Shown: in pieces, positions 1-12,536 of the stretch
Layout: the number at the start of each line of letters is the position of its first letter
How positions within the stretch are numbered: position 1 is the first letter of the stretch
Assembly: GCF_910592395.1 (NCBI RefSeq)
Contig: NC_088312.1
Location: forward strand, 3,222,001-3,286,000
Length of the DNA stretch: 64,000 nucleotides
From: Lineus longissimus
Taxonomy: Eukaryota; Nemertea; Pilidiophora; Heteronemertea; Lineidae
Reading direction: 5' to 3'
Made by a program: the position numbers and the translations under genes
Notes under the pieces: model-generated
Database searches by the model: none
Told to the model about the DNA's origin: nothing
What the model saw: only the letters and a program-made list of their open reading frames with translations

Positions 1-675
1 TAAGTCAGGACCAGCTGACCTTTCTCAGTGAAAAAAGGAGGGAAAAGTCGGCCATGTTTGGATGTTTCCAAATATTTGAGTCCCACTAAAATTTAAATTC
101 TTTGTAGATAAAGATTGAGGTGAGTTTTATTTCAATGTATATTACTCTGTAGACATGTCTACCAACTACTGGTACTGTGGTAATGAGTGTTTAATTGGTT
201 ACAACTCTCTGTAAGAGAGGATTTGTGCATGGTGATTTGTGCATGTGGAAAGGGTCTGAGTGTGAGTGGGGACACTTTTTTCTCTTGAATAGTCCTTAAA
301 GTTTTAGGACTTAGTTTTAGGACTATGAGCTTTGTGTATTGAGCCCAGTAAAGTATTATCACGGTATCTATTTGATGATTGGGGCTCTTTAATCTTTTCA
401 TTTACAGGTAATCCTACTTGATATTTTTTGGCACCATTTACATGTACAGAACTTTTAGAGTCTCTAACATTTCTATCCTGATCTATTAAGCAATATCATC
501 TTTCTTCGGAACGAGTTTACAATCCCGATTCACAATCAATGACCCACATCCTCTTTACTATTTCTGGGAAGCTTTAAGACGGTTTCACTCTCCCATTACA
601 TCAACATAACAGTGCAAAGAGACTTACTCAAAGTGCACATCCATCAATATGGACAACGGCAAGGTTGGTAACCTT

Positions 676-1250
676 AACAGTTCAATTGACACGACACGTC
701 AATTTGACGCATGATTGCCCACAGCCGTTTAATCGATCATCGTAGGAGACAAACATGATGAATCCTGATGATGGGATAATGAATACTTAACTTAGGTGTG
801 ACCATGAGATGAAGGACATACTTAAGCAAGGTGTTGGCGCCTTATAAAGCACGTTCAAAACTCAACCAGAACTGGTTGTTCGAAACAAGTTAATTTGGTT
901 AAATCATAGTGCTATCTTCTTCAGTGAGGGCCACTAGACTTTCTCAGGTATCTAGTTGCCACAAACTCTGGCACCAGAACCTATTTCTCTAGTGTTCATC
1001 CAGCGGCAAAGCCAGCAAGCTCCATTGGTCCACAATATTGCATCGAAGACCCCAACGAAGACCCCAGAACTGGCCCTTAGTCCAGGTTTGGATGATAAAT
1101 TCTGTTGTCAATATGTATCAGACTTGACAACCATTACAGTTGAACTGACCGAATAATGGTAGACCAATTTGATACACGGGTGATCATTGCCATTTAATCG
1201 ATCGTCGAACATGACGAAACCTAATGATAGGATGATGGATGTATCAACCA
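676..1250. repeat. Diverged direct repeat pair
   Basis: GCC(AC)GTTTAATCGATCATCG..AAACATGATGAATCCTGATGAT at about 700-785 recurs as GCCATTTAATCGATCGTCG..AACATGACGAAACCTAATGATA at 1188-1245; flanks (TTCAATTGACACGAC / TTGAACTGACCGA) are also related. Non-coding. Confidence 0.65.
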
Positions 1251-1894
1251 GAATATATCATGGTTAGAGAACATCTTGTTGGGCCAGATTCGAGACAAGA
1301 TAGACGACTTTACAGATATTGAAACCTTTCAAAATCAAAATAAGGAAAACTGTCGACAACATGTCAATTGAAAAAGGCTTGGCCAATGAGTCTCATTTTG
1401 ACATTATTCCTCTTTTTTGGCCATTTTGTAAAGCAGTGAGGTGGAATCTGTTTTAAAATATATGGAAATCTACATTACTGGATGTGCAATCCGAGAGATT
1501 GTCCCCTCCTTTACTTTAGAACTACCCTCGAACACAAACCGGGACCTCTCAGGTGTGTCGCAGGAATCCTGAACATCTGATTTCATTATCATTGATGGCA
1601 TGAGTCTGAAACACCACCTCCCAAAATTAATGCAAACTGCCAACCGCACTGCCAAAACTACAAGTGCTGCATACCAATACCATGCTACAACATCAGCGCT
1701 CTCAGGAGAATGGTCCAATAGATGGGAAGCAAAAATAGCGTGAATCAATAAACCACATGTCACAAACTCATCTATCCTCATTGACTTTTTTAAATTGGGA
1801 TCCAATTTCTCCCACTGCCTGTTTTGTACAGAGAGAAATTGGCATGAGAGGACTGGTTCTCAAGAAGCCTAGAGGCAATATTTCAAGGAAAGGA

Positions 1895-3489
1895 CATCCC
1901 TCACCGAAAAGCAGTGTGATATCAGTCAGGATTCAGTCAGGTTGCAGTGTTACCTCACATTTTTATGGCAGTGTTGAAATCAGTGGAAAGCAGTCATAGG
2001 GAGTGTTTTTCAGTCACGCAATACCAAAGCATACAGTTATACAGCAATCAAAAATAGAGGGTAGGGAGTCATAAGCAGTGGTAAGACAGTCAAAATCAGT
2101 GGTAAGGCAGTCAAAAGCAGTGCTCATTTAAATATTTAGGCTGACTGATTTCCACTGCTTTTGACACTGAAAATGACTCCCCACTATGCATCATGCACAG
2201 GGCTGGCAGTGGGGTTCAGTGTTAATTTAAATATTTCGCAGCACACTGAATCCACACTGAAACACCACTGATTTTGACTGCCATTTCCAAAACCTCTTGG
2301 AGGGAGCAGTCATTTTCAGTGTTAATATGAATAATTTATTTAATGGCATGCAGGCACGGATGCCGAGAAAGGTTTGGGGGACGTGACCCCCCTGTGCTGA
2401 TGACAACCAAAGAAATTGTTCGAAAAAGCAAAAACTTCTAGCGAACTGTTACTTTTGCTGTCCTATTTTAGACGGTGTGTTTGCGTCCAATATGGCAGTG
2501 ATGACGTCATCTGCACAAATAGAGGACATCGCCATTGTATGATGACGTGACACAGTAAAAAGATGACAAATTCACGTCCTTGACCTACGTCATTGCAAAC
2601 TTTGTCATAATGACAGTGGTCAGATGGGGTTACTAGACGATGGGGTTACTTGAAACGACACATGGCACATAGCTACTGTCAGTGATGTCAGGGATTGAAG
2701 CTAGATCAAATTGACTTCCAAATAAAGTAACTGCACGCAGCCTGTAGAATAATGATCTACTGATTGATGTGTATTGAGCTCCCATGCAGATAATTTGCAA
2801 TGTATGCATACATTACAATTAACACCTATAGGGCCTACAGTAGATGCATGAAGATACATGCAGATATCTTGCAGTGTATGCATGCATTACAACACCTATA
2901 GGGCCTATACAGCCTTCTTGATTTGCTGAAAATACAACTTCAGTGTCTGTCGAGATTACCGTTTTTGCATTCATTTGGCTCCTTATGTGTTCCAATTCAA
3001 ACTGACTAAAACTCCCCTCTTCTCATATTGAAATTCGGGTAAATATCGAGAAATATGAAGAGGTACCATGATTTCTTGAATGTTTGACTATCAAATTCAA
3101 ACTTACGAGCTTCCTGTCTCAGGTTGCATTATGGGTGATATTTAACACTGAATTTGACTGCAATTACCACTGCTTTACACTGCCATCAAGTCTTAATCTC
3201 ACCAGTCATAAAGCAGTGGTTTTCAGTCATGTTGAAAATGCCACGGGTTTCGATCAGAGTTGGAGAAGTGGAAATCAGTGGTCTTTCAGTCATAGGCAGT
3301 GTTTTTGAAATACGTCGTTCATAATGATATGCAAGTGGCAGTGCTTTGCAGTGGTCTTTCAGTCAAAATCAGTGGTTTTAAAACATTAAGAAAAAATGAT
3401 ATGCCTAAGACAGTCATATGCAGTGGGGGTTTCAGTCAAAAGCAGTGTGATGCAGTCCTTTTCAGTGCACTGCCTTTCGGTGAGGGATG
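1895..3489. mobile_element. Non-autonomous DNA transposon with 22-bp TIRs and dense CAGTG/CAGTC subterminal motifs
   Basis: Left end CATCCCTCACCGAAAAGCAG (1895 on) matches the complement of the right end (3468-3489) with one mismatch over 22 bases. Both arms (1911-2330 and 3140-3475) are filled with dozens of CAGTG, CAGTGG and CAGTCA words on both strands. The middle (2340-3100) is unrelated and non-coding, with a TGACGTCA site at 2505 and a local duplication. No target-site duplication is obvious. No transposase frame, so it is a MITE-like element of about 1.6 kb. Confidence 0.8.
2783..2911. repeat. Tandem duplication inside the CAGTG element
   Basis: CATGCAGATAATTTGCAATG ... CACCTATAGGGCCTAC is repeated 75 bases later as CATGCAGATATCTTGCAGTG ... 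CACCTATAGGGCCTAT. Each copy also holds a TGTATGCATACA palindrome. Confidence 0.85.
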
Positions 3490-4949
3490 CCACCACTAAG
3501 AATCTTTTTACCCAGAGATGGCTTCATTTGCTTCTGTGCTTTAAAAGTGCACTGCAGACAAGTAGTTAAAAATCACAGTGACAGGTGATCAAAGTTTATT
3601 GCATGTGATAGCACTATAAATCTCAGACTTAGGACAAGTCTTACTGATAATTGTAAACTATTCGCATCTTCTAACAACCCTATCACTTGAGATAGGCAGC
3701 CAGGAGTGCATTTTGCCGACACTATTGGCAGAATGACAAGTTGTAAGAAATCATTAAAATTTAATTTGATCATTCAATCCCACCAGGGCTCAATGCCTGC
3801 TGAAAGATGAGCACTCGGAGTCAACTTTATGACTGCTCTTTTTTTCACCCAGGGATGTGCTTTATGGTGCACCAATTAGAGTTTACATGAAAGATGTATT
3901 GGATACGGAATTTTCAAAGCATGACATGTCAAGTCCAATTGTATGAGACTTTCAGCACAAGCAACTTCTTCTTCTTCTCCTTCTGCCTGAACTTTTAGTG
4001 CTGATTCTTTCAAGGTGCCCTAAAGACAAACTGACACTGGCTCCTGTCATGCAGGAGCCACTAGAAATAGCACCTTCTACTTGGGCTGTAACTGCATATC
4101 GTGACATCTGATTCTGAAGTTCACTAAGAAAATTTGGCAACATTTGGACTTACTGTCTACAGGCATATCTAGTGAATGGGGAAGGGGGGTCACTGATACT
4201 TAGCTACTCCTCCTTTGCATTCCTTATGCTCTGAAAGCAGATACCGTGATTAGCACAGAACAGCATACCAACAAATTGTGTCATTACCACAAACCCAAGT
4301 TCTCTCATCACTGACAGTAGAAATGCCACAACTTGAAATCCGCTGCTGGAGGCATGATCAATCTTGAAATAGAAGAAATCAAATCAGGCATGAAACGGAA
4401 ACCATTTAAACCATTACCGCGGTTCACTGGATCAGAGAATGATCCTGGTTAAAATTCCGGTAGCATTTCTCTAAGTTGTTGGTGCATTTAACTTGCCTTA
4501 CAAAACTTGTCAGCTGTGAAGATAACATCTTTAGTTAAGTCTACTGAGCATGTCACGCAAACATGCCTTAGATAACCTATGACACAGAATTTTAGTCCAA
4601 TCTGAGTAATCAACTTTGCCACCAGGGGGCCATAACTGAAAAGTGCAATATCTTGTTTATCAGTGACTTATTTTCGATAACATTTTTATGGTAGCTACTC
4701 CAAGAAAAGATACATCACATGTCATATGGATTTTCATTTGACCTCCTTTTCAAGGTCACAGAGGTCAATTGGGGTAACTTCACTTAAATTACTACTCGAC
4801 TGAGTGTATGGAGAAATGCTACTGAAGAATTTCAAGCGATGAAATACAAAGAAAGAAGTGGACATACGTCTGGGAAAACCCTAAATGAAAATGAGACATT
4901 CATTTCAGCCATCATCTTTTGGTGCGAATTTCAAAAGTTCTTGTGGAAT

Positions 4950-5631
4950 TGCTGTAATTATGCATCCATGCCAATTTATCATTACAGATGCTACAAACCC
5001 TCCCCGCAATTGCAACTGAAGAATCTTGTAGGATTTGCAAGGGTACATATACCATCAGGTTATGACTTGCCTAATCAGTCAAAAGAGAAGCCACTGTCAA
5101 ATGGCAAAACATGCAGAAGTTGTAAGGCCTTTTCATATCAGACTTTCGTTGATTCTAAGAAGGAGAAAACCGCTTGCTCAAATCATTTATGCAATTTGGC
5201 CACCACAGAACTTTTTTGTGGCATCCATTTCTTGGTCAGAACAGAAGAATCTCATCAATCTGGTCATGAGTCAGGAGGTCATGTTGGAAGCTGTGATACA
5301 ATCTGATTGGTTCCTCATGTGGATATGCCATGACCTAGCTCACATTTACTTCCATACAAAGGAATAAGGTCAACCTACATTGTATGCCTAAGGAAGGTAA
5401 ATCATGTAAGAATTATGAAATATAATACAACCATAATTTTTAGGCATTAAAAGTACACTACTGCAGTACTAGCAGAAGTGCTGTAATTACACATTTGTGC
5501 CAATTTATCATTTCAGATGACACAACCTTGTACGCAATTGCATTCGAAAATCCTCGTTTGATTTCCAAGAAGAAGGGTAGGTACCTGGTCAGGACTCCTC
5601 TGACTTGTCAGTAGAGGTGCCACTGTCAAAT
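4950..5631. repeat. Diverged segmental duplication pair
   Basis: TGCTGTAATTA..CATCC/TTTG.TGCCAATTTATCATT.CAGATG..ACAA at 4950-5105 recurs at 5480-5630, including GCCACTGTCAAAT at both ends. About 75% alike. A 155-codon plus frame over the first copy is not preserved in the second. Confidence 0.7.
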
Positions 5632-6043
5632 CTGTGTTATTGTTGGTAAAATAAACATGTAACTTGACCCCACACAGAGCCTCCAGGCAGTGAAAAAAGT
5701 TACAAACTGATAATCAGGGAGTTAAGATGGAAAAAGAATTAAACGATTTATTTTGGCGTGAATAATACAAATTACAAAACACGTCTAACTGTTATCCCCA
5801 TTGCAACTCTTCTAAGAATATTAGAACTTTCAACTTATTTATATTTTGCATTTCAAAATAAAACATTTTTATCCAAAGAAATGTTTATAAAATGCAGTAA
5901 TAAATTTGGTACATACATGTGGCCACTACTAAATCATGTTTTGGTCAGGCAATTAAAAATTATTAAGCAAACTGACAGTGACAGTGGCACTTCTATCTGC
6001 AAATCTGGTGGGCTATTCAAAAGATGTAACCATAGTAAGATGT

Positions 6044-6070
6044 TGTGTATGTGTGTGTGCGTGTGTGAGA
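6044..6070. repeat. TG microsatellite
   Basis: TGTGTATGTGTGTGTGCGTG and following GTGTGAGAG; simple repeat. Confidence 0.85.
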
Positions 6071-6299
6071 GATGGGATTTGAAAAGGGTGTGGGAGGTCT
6101 TGGGGGAGGAGCAGTGAGTGCTGGAAGTGTGAATGATCAATGTTGTGCTAGTTTTGTATCTATTGTTGTTATTCTAGTTGTTAGAGTAGTTATCGTAGTT
6201 AGCTAGCTATTATAGTTGTTATTCTTTTCGTTTCGTGTTTCCTGCTTATCATCTATTTTAACCTCTTCAGCTTTCAGTTGTCCAGGCCAGGCCAGGTGA

Positions 6300-6790
6300 C
6301 CAGTGACAATGATAGATCGGGTTCGATTCAAGCTATACGCTTGGTGTATTTGGTTATCGTGTCTGGCGACTGAGTTTTACCTCACGTCAATAGCGCGGTG
6401 GCTGGGTCCCAGGCATGCTTGCCACTTTGTTCTGCGGTCCTCATCTAAGTTTCGACGGTGATGACATGGACTTAGGTTCAAAGTACGTGTTCCCCTTGAG
6501 TCATTGTGGTTGATTGATGGGGGTAATGTACAGTTGCGTGTCGCTAGTCATTCAATTGGTCCCCTTGTTTTAGAGTGTTGGCGGGATAAGTCGTACGAAT
6601 GTTAACAATAGTATGCAATAGCTGGCCAGCGATCCCCTACCTGATCTCGAGGGGGATGGAATGACTGGGGAATAGGCCTGTTGTTAACCTGCGGAATTTC
6701 GTCGGACGAAATGTCAGGCGTGTCCGTGTGGGACTTGTGCTAAACCAGTTTAGTACATATGACGAAGACATTGGGCTCTTTGAATAACAA
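6300..6790. promoter_or_regulatory. CpG-dense block, candidate promoter
   Basis: I count 26 CpG in 6301-6780, about one per 18 bases, while most of the window has only zero to two per 60 bases. It contains a perfect palindrome ATTTCGTCGGACGAAAT (6696-6712). On the plus strand it precedes a short frame and a good splice donor (CAAG|GTACGC at 6951-6954). Function is inferred from composition only; it could also be a young transposon end. Confidence 0.35.
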
Positions 6791-7878
6791 CAGTGTCCTT
6801 GACCTCCTTGTGCCTCACAACGCTAAAATATACACCCCCTGAAATTGACAAGACGGCGATGAAGAAGGAGAGCCGGCCTCCAGCTTGTCAGCCGAGAAGA
6901 CACTGGATGGACCCCCAAGAAGATGTTGCTGCCAATGTTAGAGCCATACAAGGTACGCATCACTCAGTTCTACTGTTATATTTATTAAAAAGATGCATCT
7001 TAAAGATGCTGGATTAGCTTCAAGATAAGCTATCAATCTTTTCTTAGTTCTCGAATTATGTAAGTAATGCAGTTGAAATACACTGAACAACTTATCAAAA
7101 GATCAACACCTCAACCAAAAATATGATTTTTGGAACTTTTTAAAATTTCAGCAGACCAGGCCTGCTGGAAGGGATGCAAGGGACAGGAGATACAAGGGAC
7201 ACCGGATACAAGGGATGACAGAGAAAGGACACAAAAGACAACGGAACAGCCTACAGAGTGAGCATATTCATTGACAATGTTGTCAATGAATGTCACTGTT
7301 AACAGGGTCTTCTGGAGCCCCAGCAGATGCCAGTTGCATAAGATTAAAATTGCAACATTGTTGATATCTCAAATTGTTGAAGTCCTGATGAAAAAAAGGC
7401 AAATTGATAGGACAGATTTTTATTCCAAATCTTCGCAGTTGAGCTGCTTTCAGTGACATTGTGATCATTGTTACCTCATCACAAACAGAGAAAGACGACT
7501 TAATTCGTTCATGAAGTAAAGTTGATTAAAAACTGAGATTTTGATGTGATCACTGACAACAAAATAAAACTCAGGCAAGTCAGGGTCATTGAAGAAAAAA
7601 AACAACTAGTAGGGTGTTATAGAAAGTTATCTCATTATATACTTAGGATTCATCCCCAAATAGATTGAAGCCAAAAGAAACAAAACTTCTTTCTGTGGAC
7701 CCCCTTTGAATTGACGTGGAGCTGAAGTCTATCTTTATCAACAGTCTTCAATCAATTTTGCGTGCACCTCAGCTCTTCTTATGAAAAAAGGCACCCGGGC
7801 CGGTGTTCTAAACCAACAACACTTTAACCAGAACTCCAAAAAGCCCAGAGGGTTGGAGGTTGGAAATATCCAAATGTA

Positions 7879-8075
7879 GCCTGAAGAACGGCGTCAACCG
7901 GAGGACACTGTGACTCCACTGACAGCAAATGTACTAAACGAGATTTCCCACTCCGACTATCCATATTATGAAAACACTGAAGCCATAAACTTTACGAAAG
8001 CAAAACAGCCACCTCCCCAGATGAGAAGATTTCGTTTCTTTTGGTTTCAAGCTATTTTAAGAATACCCTGTATGT
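7879..8075 (+). pseudogene. Exon-like plus-strand frame, unrecognised
   Basis: After ATGTAG| the frame stays open for about 65 codons to TAA: EERRQPEDTVTPLTANVLNE, then ISHSDYPYYENTEAINFTKA and KQPPPQMRR. It has no start codon of its own, so it would have to be an internal or terminal exon. No homology recognised. Confidence 0.15.
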
Positions 8076-8526
8076 AATTTCCTATTTTGCCTTATCCAGA
8101 TGAGTGTAGAAGATGGCTGTCAAGCTGACCCACTGACGAAATCCATTCGAACTGAAGTTTACTCGACTATCTCCAACCACAGACACCAACACCTCGTCCC
8201 ATGATGACGATGTCTCATATCCATCCATCAACCATTTGGGGGAAGACAACTTCATGGAGACCTTTCTGGCAAATGGTGTATGGTGTAGGACAAAGGATTC
8301 CATTGCATATATGGTAATATAGAGGGGTGTACTTCAAATTTGATATCATGACAATGCTTATTGAGAAACAGGTCCAAAGACGTTTACACTGTATATTAAT
8401 CAAAAGTATTCCAAGGAGATCTTGGTGGTACAACATTTCAAACACTATTAACATTTCTTTGGTACCATTGTTACATTCCTACAGTTAAGCAAATATCTTT
8501 GCAAGTGCATGGTCAAAGGTGTCTTA

Positions 8527-8560
8527 ACCTCTTGAGTACTGGGCCATACCAGGGCTTTTC
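8527..8560. mobile_element. piggyBac-type solo terminus
   Basis: TTAACCTCTTGAGTACTGGG fits the TTAA-flanked MITE terminus pattern. No matching opposite end was found nearby. Confidence 0.35.
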
Positions 8561-8820
8561 TGGTATTAGTGCATTTGGCAAAACCTCCGTCTTCGCCGCC
8601 ACCTTAAATGGTGGGTAGCAGACGACATGCCTGTGTCACTATGCACCAGTAGAGCCAAGCCAGATCATACCAAACAATACACAGAAAGGTCTATTATAGC
8701 GACCACTATGATAGATACTACTACCTGGGCAAATTTCGTTAACTCAAATGAAAGACCCAAAAGCTCAAGTTTATAATTCTGCTGAAACAATGGAGTGACC
8801 TAAAAGATCTTTTGTTTTCC

Positions 8821-8993
8821 AGTCGTGCACGGATGTGGTCAGACGATTGAGAGTCGGGTAGAAAAAGTGGATTGAAGGGTCACGCTGAAGGATATCGATG
8901 GTGGATACGAACATCAGACTTTTATGATGATCTTACTCGAGCGATATCCAGCAGCCATCATGAAAGCAGGCGGTCTCATTTTGGAAGGATGGT
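8821..8993 (+). pseudogene. Exon-like fragment of an unrecognised gene, one in-frame stop
   Basis: Flanked by TTTTCCAG| and |GGTAATAT, so it has exon-like borders. The plus frame reads VHGCGQTIESRVEKVD, a TGA, then LKDIDGGYEHQTFMMILLER and YPAAIMKAGGLILEGW in the same frame. Both halves look like protein but I do not recognise it. The single stop suggests a pseudogene or chance. Confidence 0.2.
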
Positions 8994-9697
8994 AATATAA
9001 ACAAATCATTTTCATTGTCATTGCTTCGGTACATGCAGTCGGGCCCAAAAACAACATTTAACCTGTCATGCCGGATAAGGGGTGCCCCAATACCAGAGGT
9101 CTGGAAACTGTTTCAAATCAACACCTAGAAAGATGACCTCTTCTTCGGCCTTCAGAATTTCGGACAGTACTGTGAAAAAGCTGTCGTTGAAAGTGGAACA
9201 ACATGATTGTGCATGCATTAGGTTTGAGATATCAGTGAGGTTAAGGTTTGAGTGGAAACATAAAACAACAACAACTTAATTGACATATGATTGTGGCCGC
9301 CTAGGTAAAGAAGATTGTTCAAAAGTCTTTCTTCCAGCACCCTGACCCGAGCTGAACCTCAGGCCCAGATCCAAGAGAGGTTGCACCAGACCGCACACCC
9401 TCCAATCATGAAAAGTCTTTGAAATTGACCATTAAATTTTGGAAAGACCCCAGGAATTTTGATTAGAAATGCAGTGCATAACCCCTCTTTTTAGGGCTCA
9501 CTGGATTGGCTCCTGAGATCTATTGCTTTGAAAGCAGTATGCTTGAAAATGATGAAGAGCATTTATTATAATCCCATTGACTGCTGCTTCTGTTGAGAGC
9601 ATTTCAATCACTACAAGATTAGTCCATATTAATCCAGAGATGAGAAGTGATAAGCAAAAGACAGGGTTATTGGGGGGGGGGGGGTGCAAGATGTGAT

Positions 9698-9851
9698 CAC
9701 AGTAGAACCTCTCTGGACTGACAAGTGCTTAGCTTAATAGAGAGGTGTACTGATTAGAGAGTTTAAATTGAATGGAAACAACCAAAATTAGTGTCCTAAG
9801 TAGAGAGGTTGCCCTTTTAGAGAGGTGTCTGCTAAGGAAGGTTCCACTGTC
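9698..9851. mobile_element. Short MITE with CAGTGGAACCT-type inverted ends
   Basis: ACAGTAGAACCTCTC at the left and the complement ACAGTGGAACCTTCC at the right enclose about 150 bases with repeated TAGAGAGGT motifs. Non-coding. The same terminus occurs alone at 47970 beside exon 22. Confidence 0.65.
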
Positions 9852-11380
9852 TTCTAAAGTCGAGTCCTTGTGGCACTTGGTGACCTCGCTGGTGATGTGA
9901 AATGACGTATTTGGACCCCCCCCCCATTACTCCCACCAACATCAATTAATTTAATGGCAGTAACAACTTACTCATGAAACCACGCAGGTGGCTGTGATGG
10001 CATAAACTGCCGCAATCCTCAAGTCCCTGCATAAGTTCTGTGTTAGTGTTCTTGCAACATTAAATGTCAAAAGCGATTTTTAACCATAATGAAATTGACA
10101 TTGATAGAGCCGTTCAGTTGTTGTTTATCGTTTCCGATCAAATCTTAACCTCAATATTGCAGGAATTATTCCTGTACAATGAATATTTCACTGATGATAA
10201 TTTAAATGTATGTAATCTATTTCTTTTCAGCATGGTGAAGCATCCGACAGGAGGAAGAAGGATGTTGCTGACCAGCACATCCCATTGATGTATTTTCGTC
10301 ACCGTAGACCTATTGTTTTTATTGAAATATCTGATTGAAAGGTGATTTTATTGATAAAAATCCTAAGGTTTTCTGATGGGAGAAGGAATATATTTACCTT
10401 CTAAGGGCAGTGACATTATGTTGTCATGGTTTAAAATCATACACGAATAAAGAAGGAATAACATTTTGAGGGGGAGGGTTTCTTCGGTAACCAGGGGCAC
10501 GACATGATCCAAGAGATTTTCTGATAAAACCTTTTGAAAGAAAGCAAAATGTGGAGTGGGCGTTTATGGAGAGCCAATCCGGCATGTCAGTACACAAACA
10601 ATAAGCAAAATAGATTTTTTGCTTTTTGTTTGAGAAGGAATAAGCTAATAGCCTAGGGCACATCAGTACCCTACTGCTGAAAATGATTTTCTGCTAAACA
10701 ATCACCAACTTCATCAGATATTTCATTCATATCTCCATCATTTGACATGGGGTTCATATGATTTCTTTCTTGCTCAAACCCCAGGCAAGAAGGGATCATA
10801 TGTGTCTGCGATGGAACGTAGGCCTTTTTTACTGTTTCTCGATCTACTCAGTACCATAGAATCCAAGAGCACCCAGACCTTCTCACGTTGGCTGGCTCAG
10901 TTGCTAAGTATCGTATTCATACTACAGACAACTGACCAACAACATTAAAAAAGTGAATTTGTATTCACTCAATGACTTTTTACCAATACCCGGGAACCAA
11001 AAATTAGGGACTACAAAACCCATTCACACTAATTCAACTTAAATAGTTGAAAACTCTCTTATTGTTCTTTGATACTTGTCAGAATATCAAAAGATTTCCT
11101 GACAACAGAATGGACTGGTTCGAGATCTTGCACGGGCGTAATTATCATGCTCTGCAGATTATGAAAACAGACTTTTTGCCCCACTGAGAATTAGTTTAGA
11201 CATGGTACTGAGTGTTCTGAGAAAAGTGTAATTAAAAAACGTCAACTTTGTAAGACGTTTCATTTTGTCCTGCATGTAATAAATGTAAATCTTGTTAGTA
11301 AAATAAAGAGATCTCAGACTCCAACTTGCCTAAAAAACCTGGCATACCCACTTCTAGTCTTGCCATGGCAAAAGCTACCT

Positions 11381-11488
11381 CTTTTGTCATGCAGATAACA
11401 TGTCACCTCTCAACCTTTTGTCATGCAAAGCGGCAGCCTCAAGGTGGAGTGGCCATGAGAAATTTGGTCCTTTTGTTATGCAAATTGG
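11381..11488. repeat. Three copies of CTTTTGTYATGCARA
   Basis: Copies at 11381, 11414 and 11470. The third contains a perfect octamer ATGCAAAT (11478-11485) and the others are one or two bases off. Spacing is uneven (33 and 56). Confidence 0.6.
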
Positions 11489-11736
11489 ACCCTTTAGCTG
11501 TTTAGTTATGGTGTAAATGACAGCAGTGACCTAACCTATTGTTAGCTGGTATGGCTCAACTACAGTCATGCACAATAGGTTTAATGCAATGGCTTATGTA
11601 TGTATAAATTGTACATGAACATAAAGCATGCATACTTGAAGTTGTGGAGTCTGACTAGTGTAAGATCTCTATTTGTGAAGGAGTGAACTTGTGTGATAGT
11701 ACTTCTATCTTTTGGTTTTCTCCTTTTATGGGCTTT

Positions 11737-11946
11737 CGGAGTGGCGCAGTGACTATGATCAATTAAATGTACAAGTCTGATGTCATTTTAATAAAAATCA
11801 TAGTTGTTGTAGCCTGTCACCTGTGTGATGGAGTCGGCGACTCCCTCCGATCGCGTAGGTTTTCTCCCGGGGCGGGTTTCCTCCTACATGACATTCCAAG
11901 TCGCCATTACAATAATTCTTTGGATGTACACGACAACAATAAAAAA
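11737..11946 (+). mobile_element. SINE with tRNA-like head fragment and conserved-looking tail
   Basis: CGGAGTGGCGCAGTGAC is an A-box-like start. After an interruption comes GGAGTCGGCGACTCCCTCCG with a short stem, then GTTTCCTCCTACATGACATT and a tail of ATTACAATAAT and ACAACAATAAAA. This is the layout of invertebrate SINE 3' parts. The B box appears lost. Confidence 0.5.
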
Positions 11947-11992
11947 ATTTCAAAAGAAAATTATTTGAATTTTTTTTTTTTTACCCTCCAGG

Positions 11993-12060
11993 TGGGGTGG
12001 TGTAGTGGTTCACTTCCACCAACAACCTGACGACCTGGCGATATGACTGTGGCATTATTG
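11993..12060 (+). mobile_element. Truncated SINE head
   Basis: GGTGGGGTGGTGTAGTGGTT is an A-box-like tRNA start immediately after a T-run that probably ends the preceding SINE. No clear B box, so it is a fragment. Confidence 0.45.
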
Positions 12061-12210
12061 GTGTATATTTCTCTATGTCAGCAGGTCAGTACATGTATTG
12101 CATAATGCATGACCTGTTGACAATGTTGTCATAATTTTGCCAAAATTAAATTTGCTTTAAAGGCCTCTGCCGTTTGTTGAAATTTGAAATTGAATTTGAA
12201 AATTTGGTGA

Positions 12211-12536
12211 ATACCCTGTATCTCCTTTAATTGAATGGCATGCAGCAACCAACATTGCGGTCATTTAGAATAAATGTTTTGCTTGTACTCACTGGGGCAC
12301 ACTCGGTTGCTCCAGGTAGCAAACGATGGTGGCAGGGTCGGGGAACCTAACCCCCAACTCTTCACGCCACTAGTAAACATGAATGGTGTACCCTCTTTAA
12401 TTGAATGGCACGCAGCAACCAACATTGCGGTCATTTACATGTTGAATAAAAACATTTTTGCCCTTGATTTGCTCGGGCACACTCAGGTTGCAAATGATGG
12501 TGGTAGGGTCGGGGAACCTAACCCCCAACTCTTCTA
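12211..12536. repeat. Tandem duplication, unit about 165 bases
   Basis: CCTTTAATTGAATGGCATGC through GGGGAACCTAACCCCCAACT occurs at 12222-12360 and again from 12394 to 12530, about 90% alike. A short plus-strand frame spans both copies and is repeat-driven. Confidence 0.9.

Noticed and set aside
3952-4143. Minus-strand frame with LSELQNQMSRYAVTAQ as a further dystrophin exon
   Set aside because: Looks helical for 20 residues but does not align with the expected R15 continuation, and borders lack suitable splice sites.
4839-5367. 155- and 110-codon overlapping plus frames
   Set aside because: Two frames over the same bases. The duplicated segment at 5480-5630 does not preserve either frame. 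No recognised domain.
9672-9684. Long G and C runs (also near 9917 and 32131)
   Set aside because: Homopolymer runs; possible sequencing-length errors and no partner tracts for a G-quadruplex.
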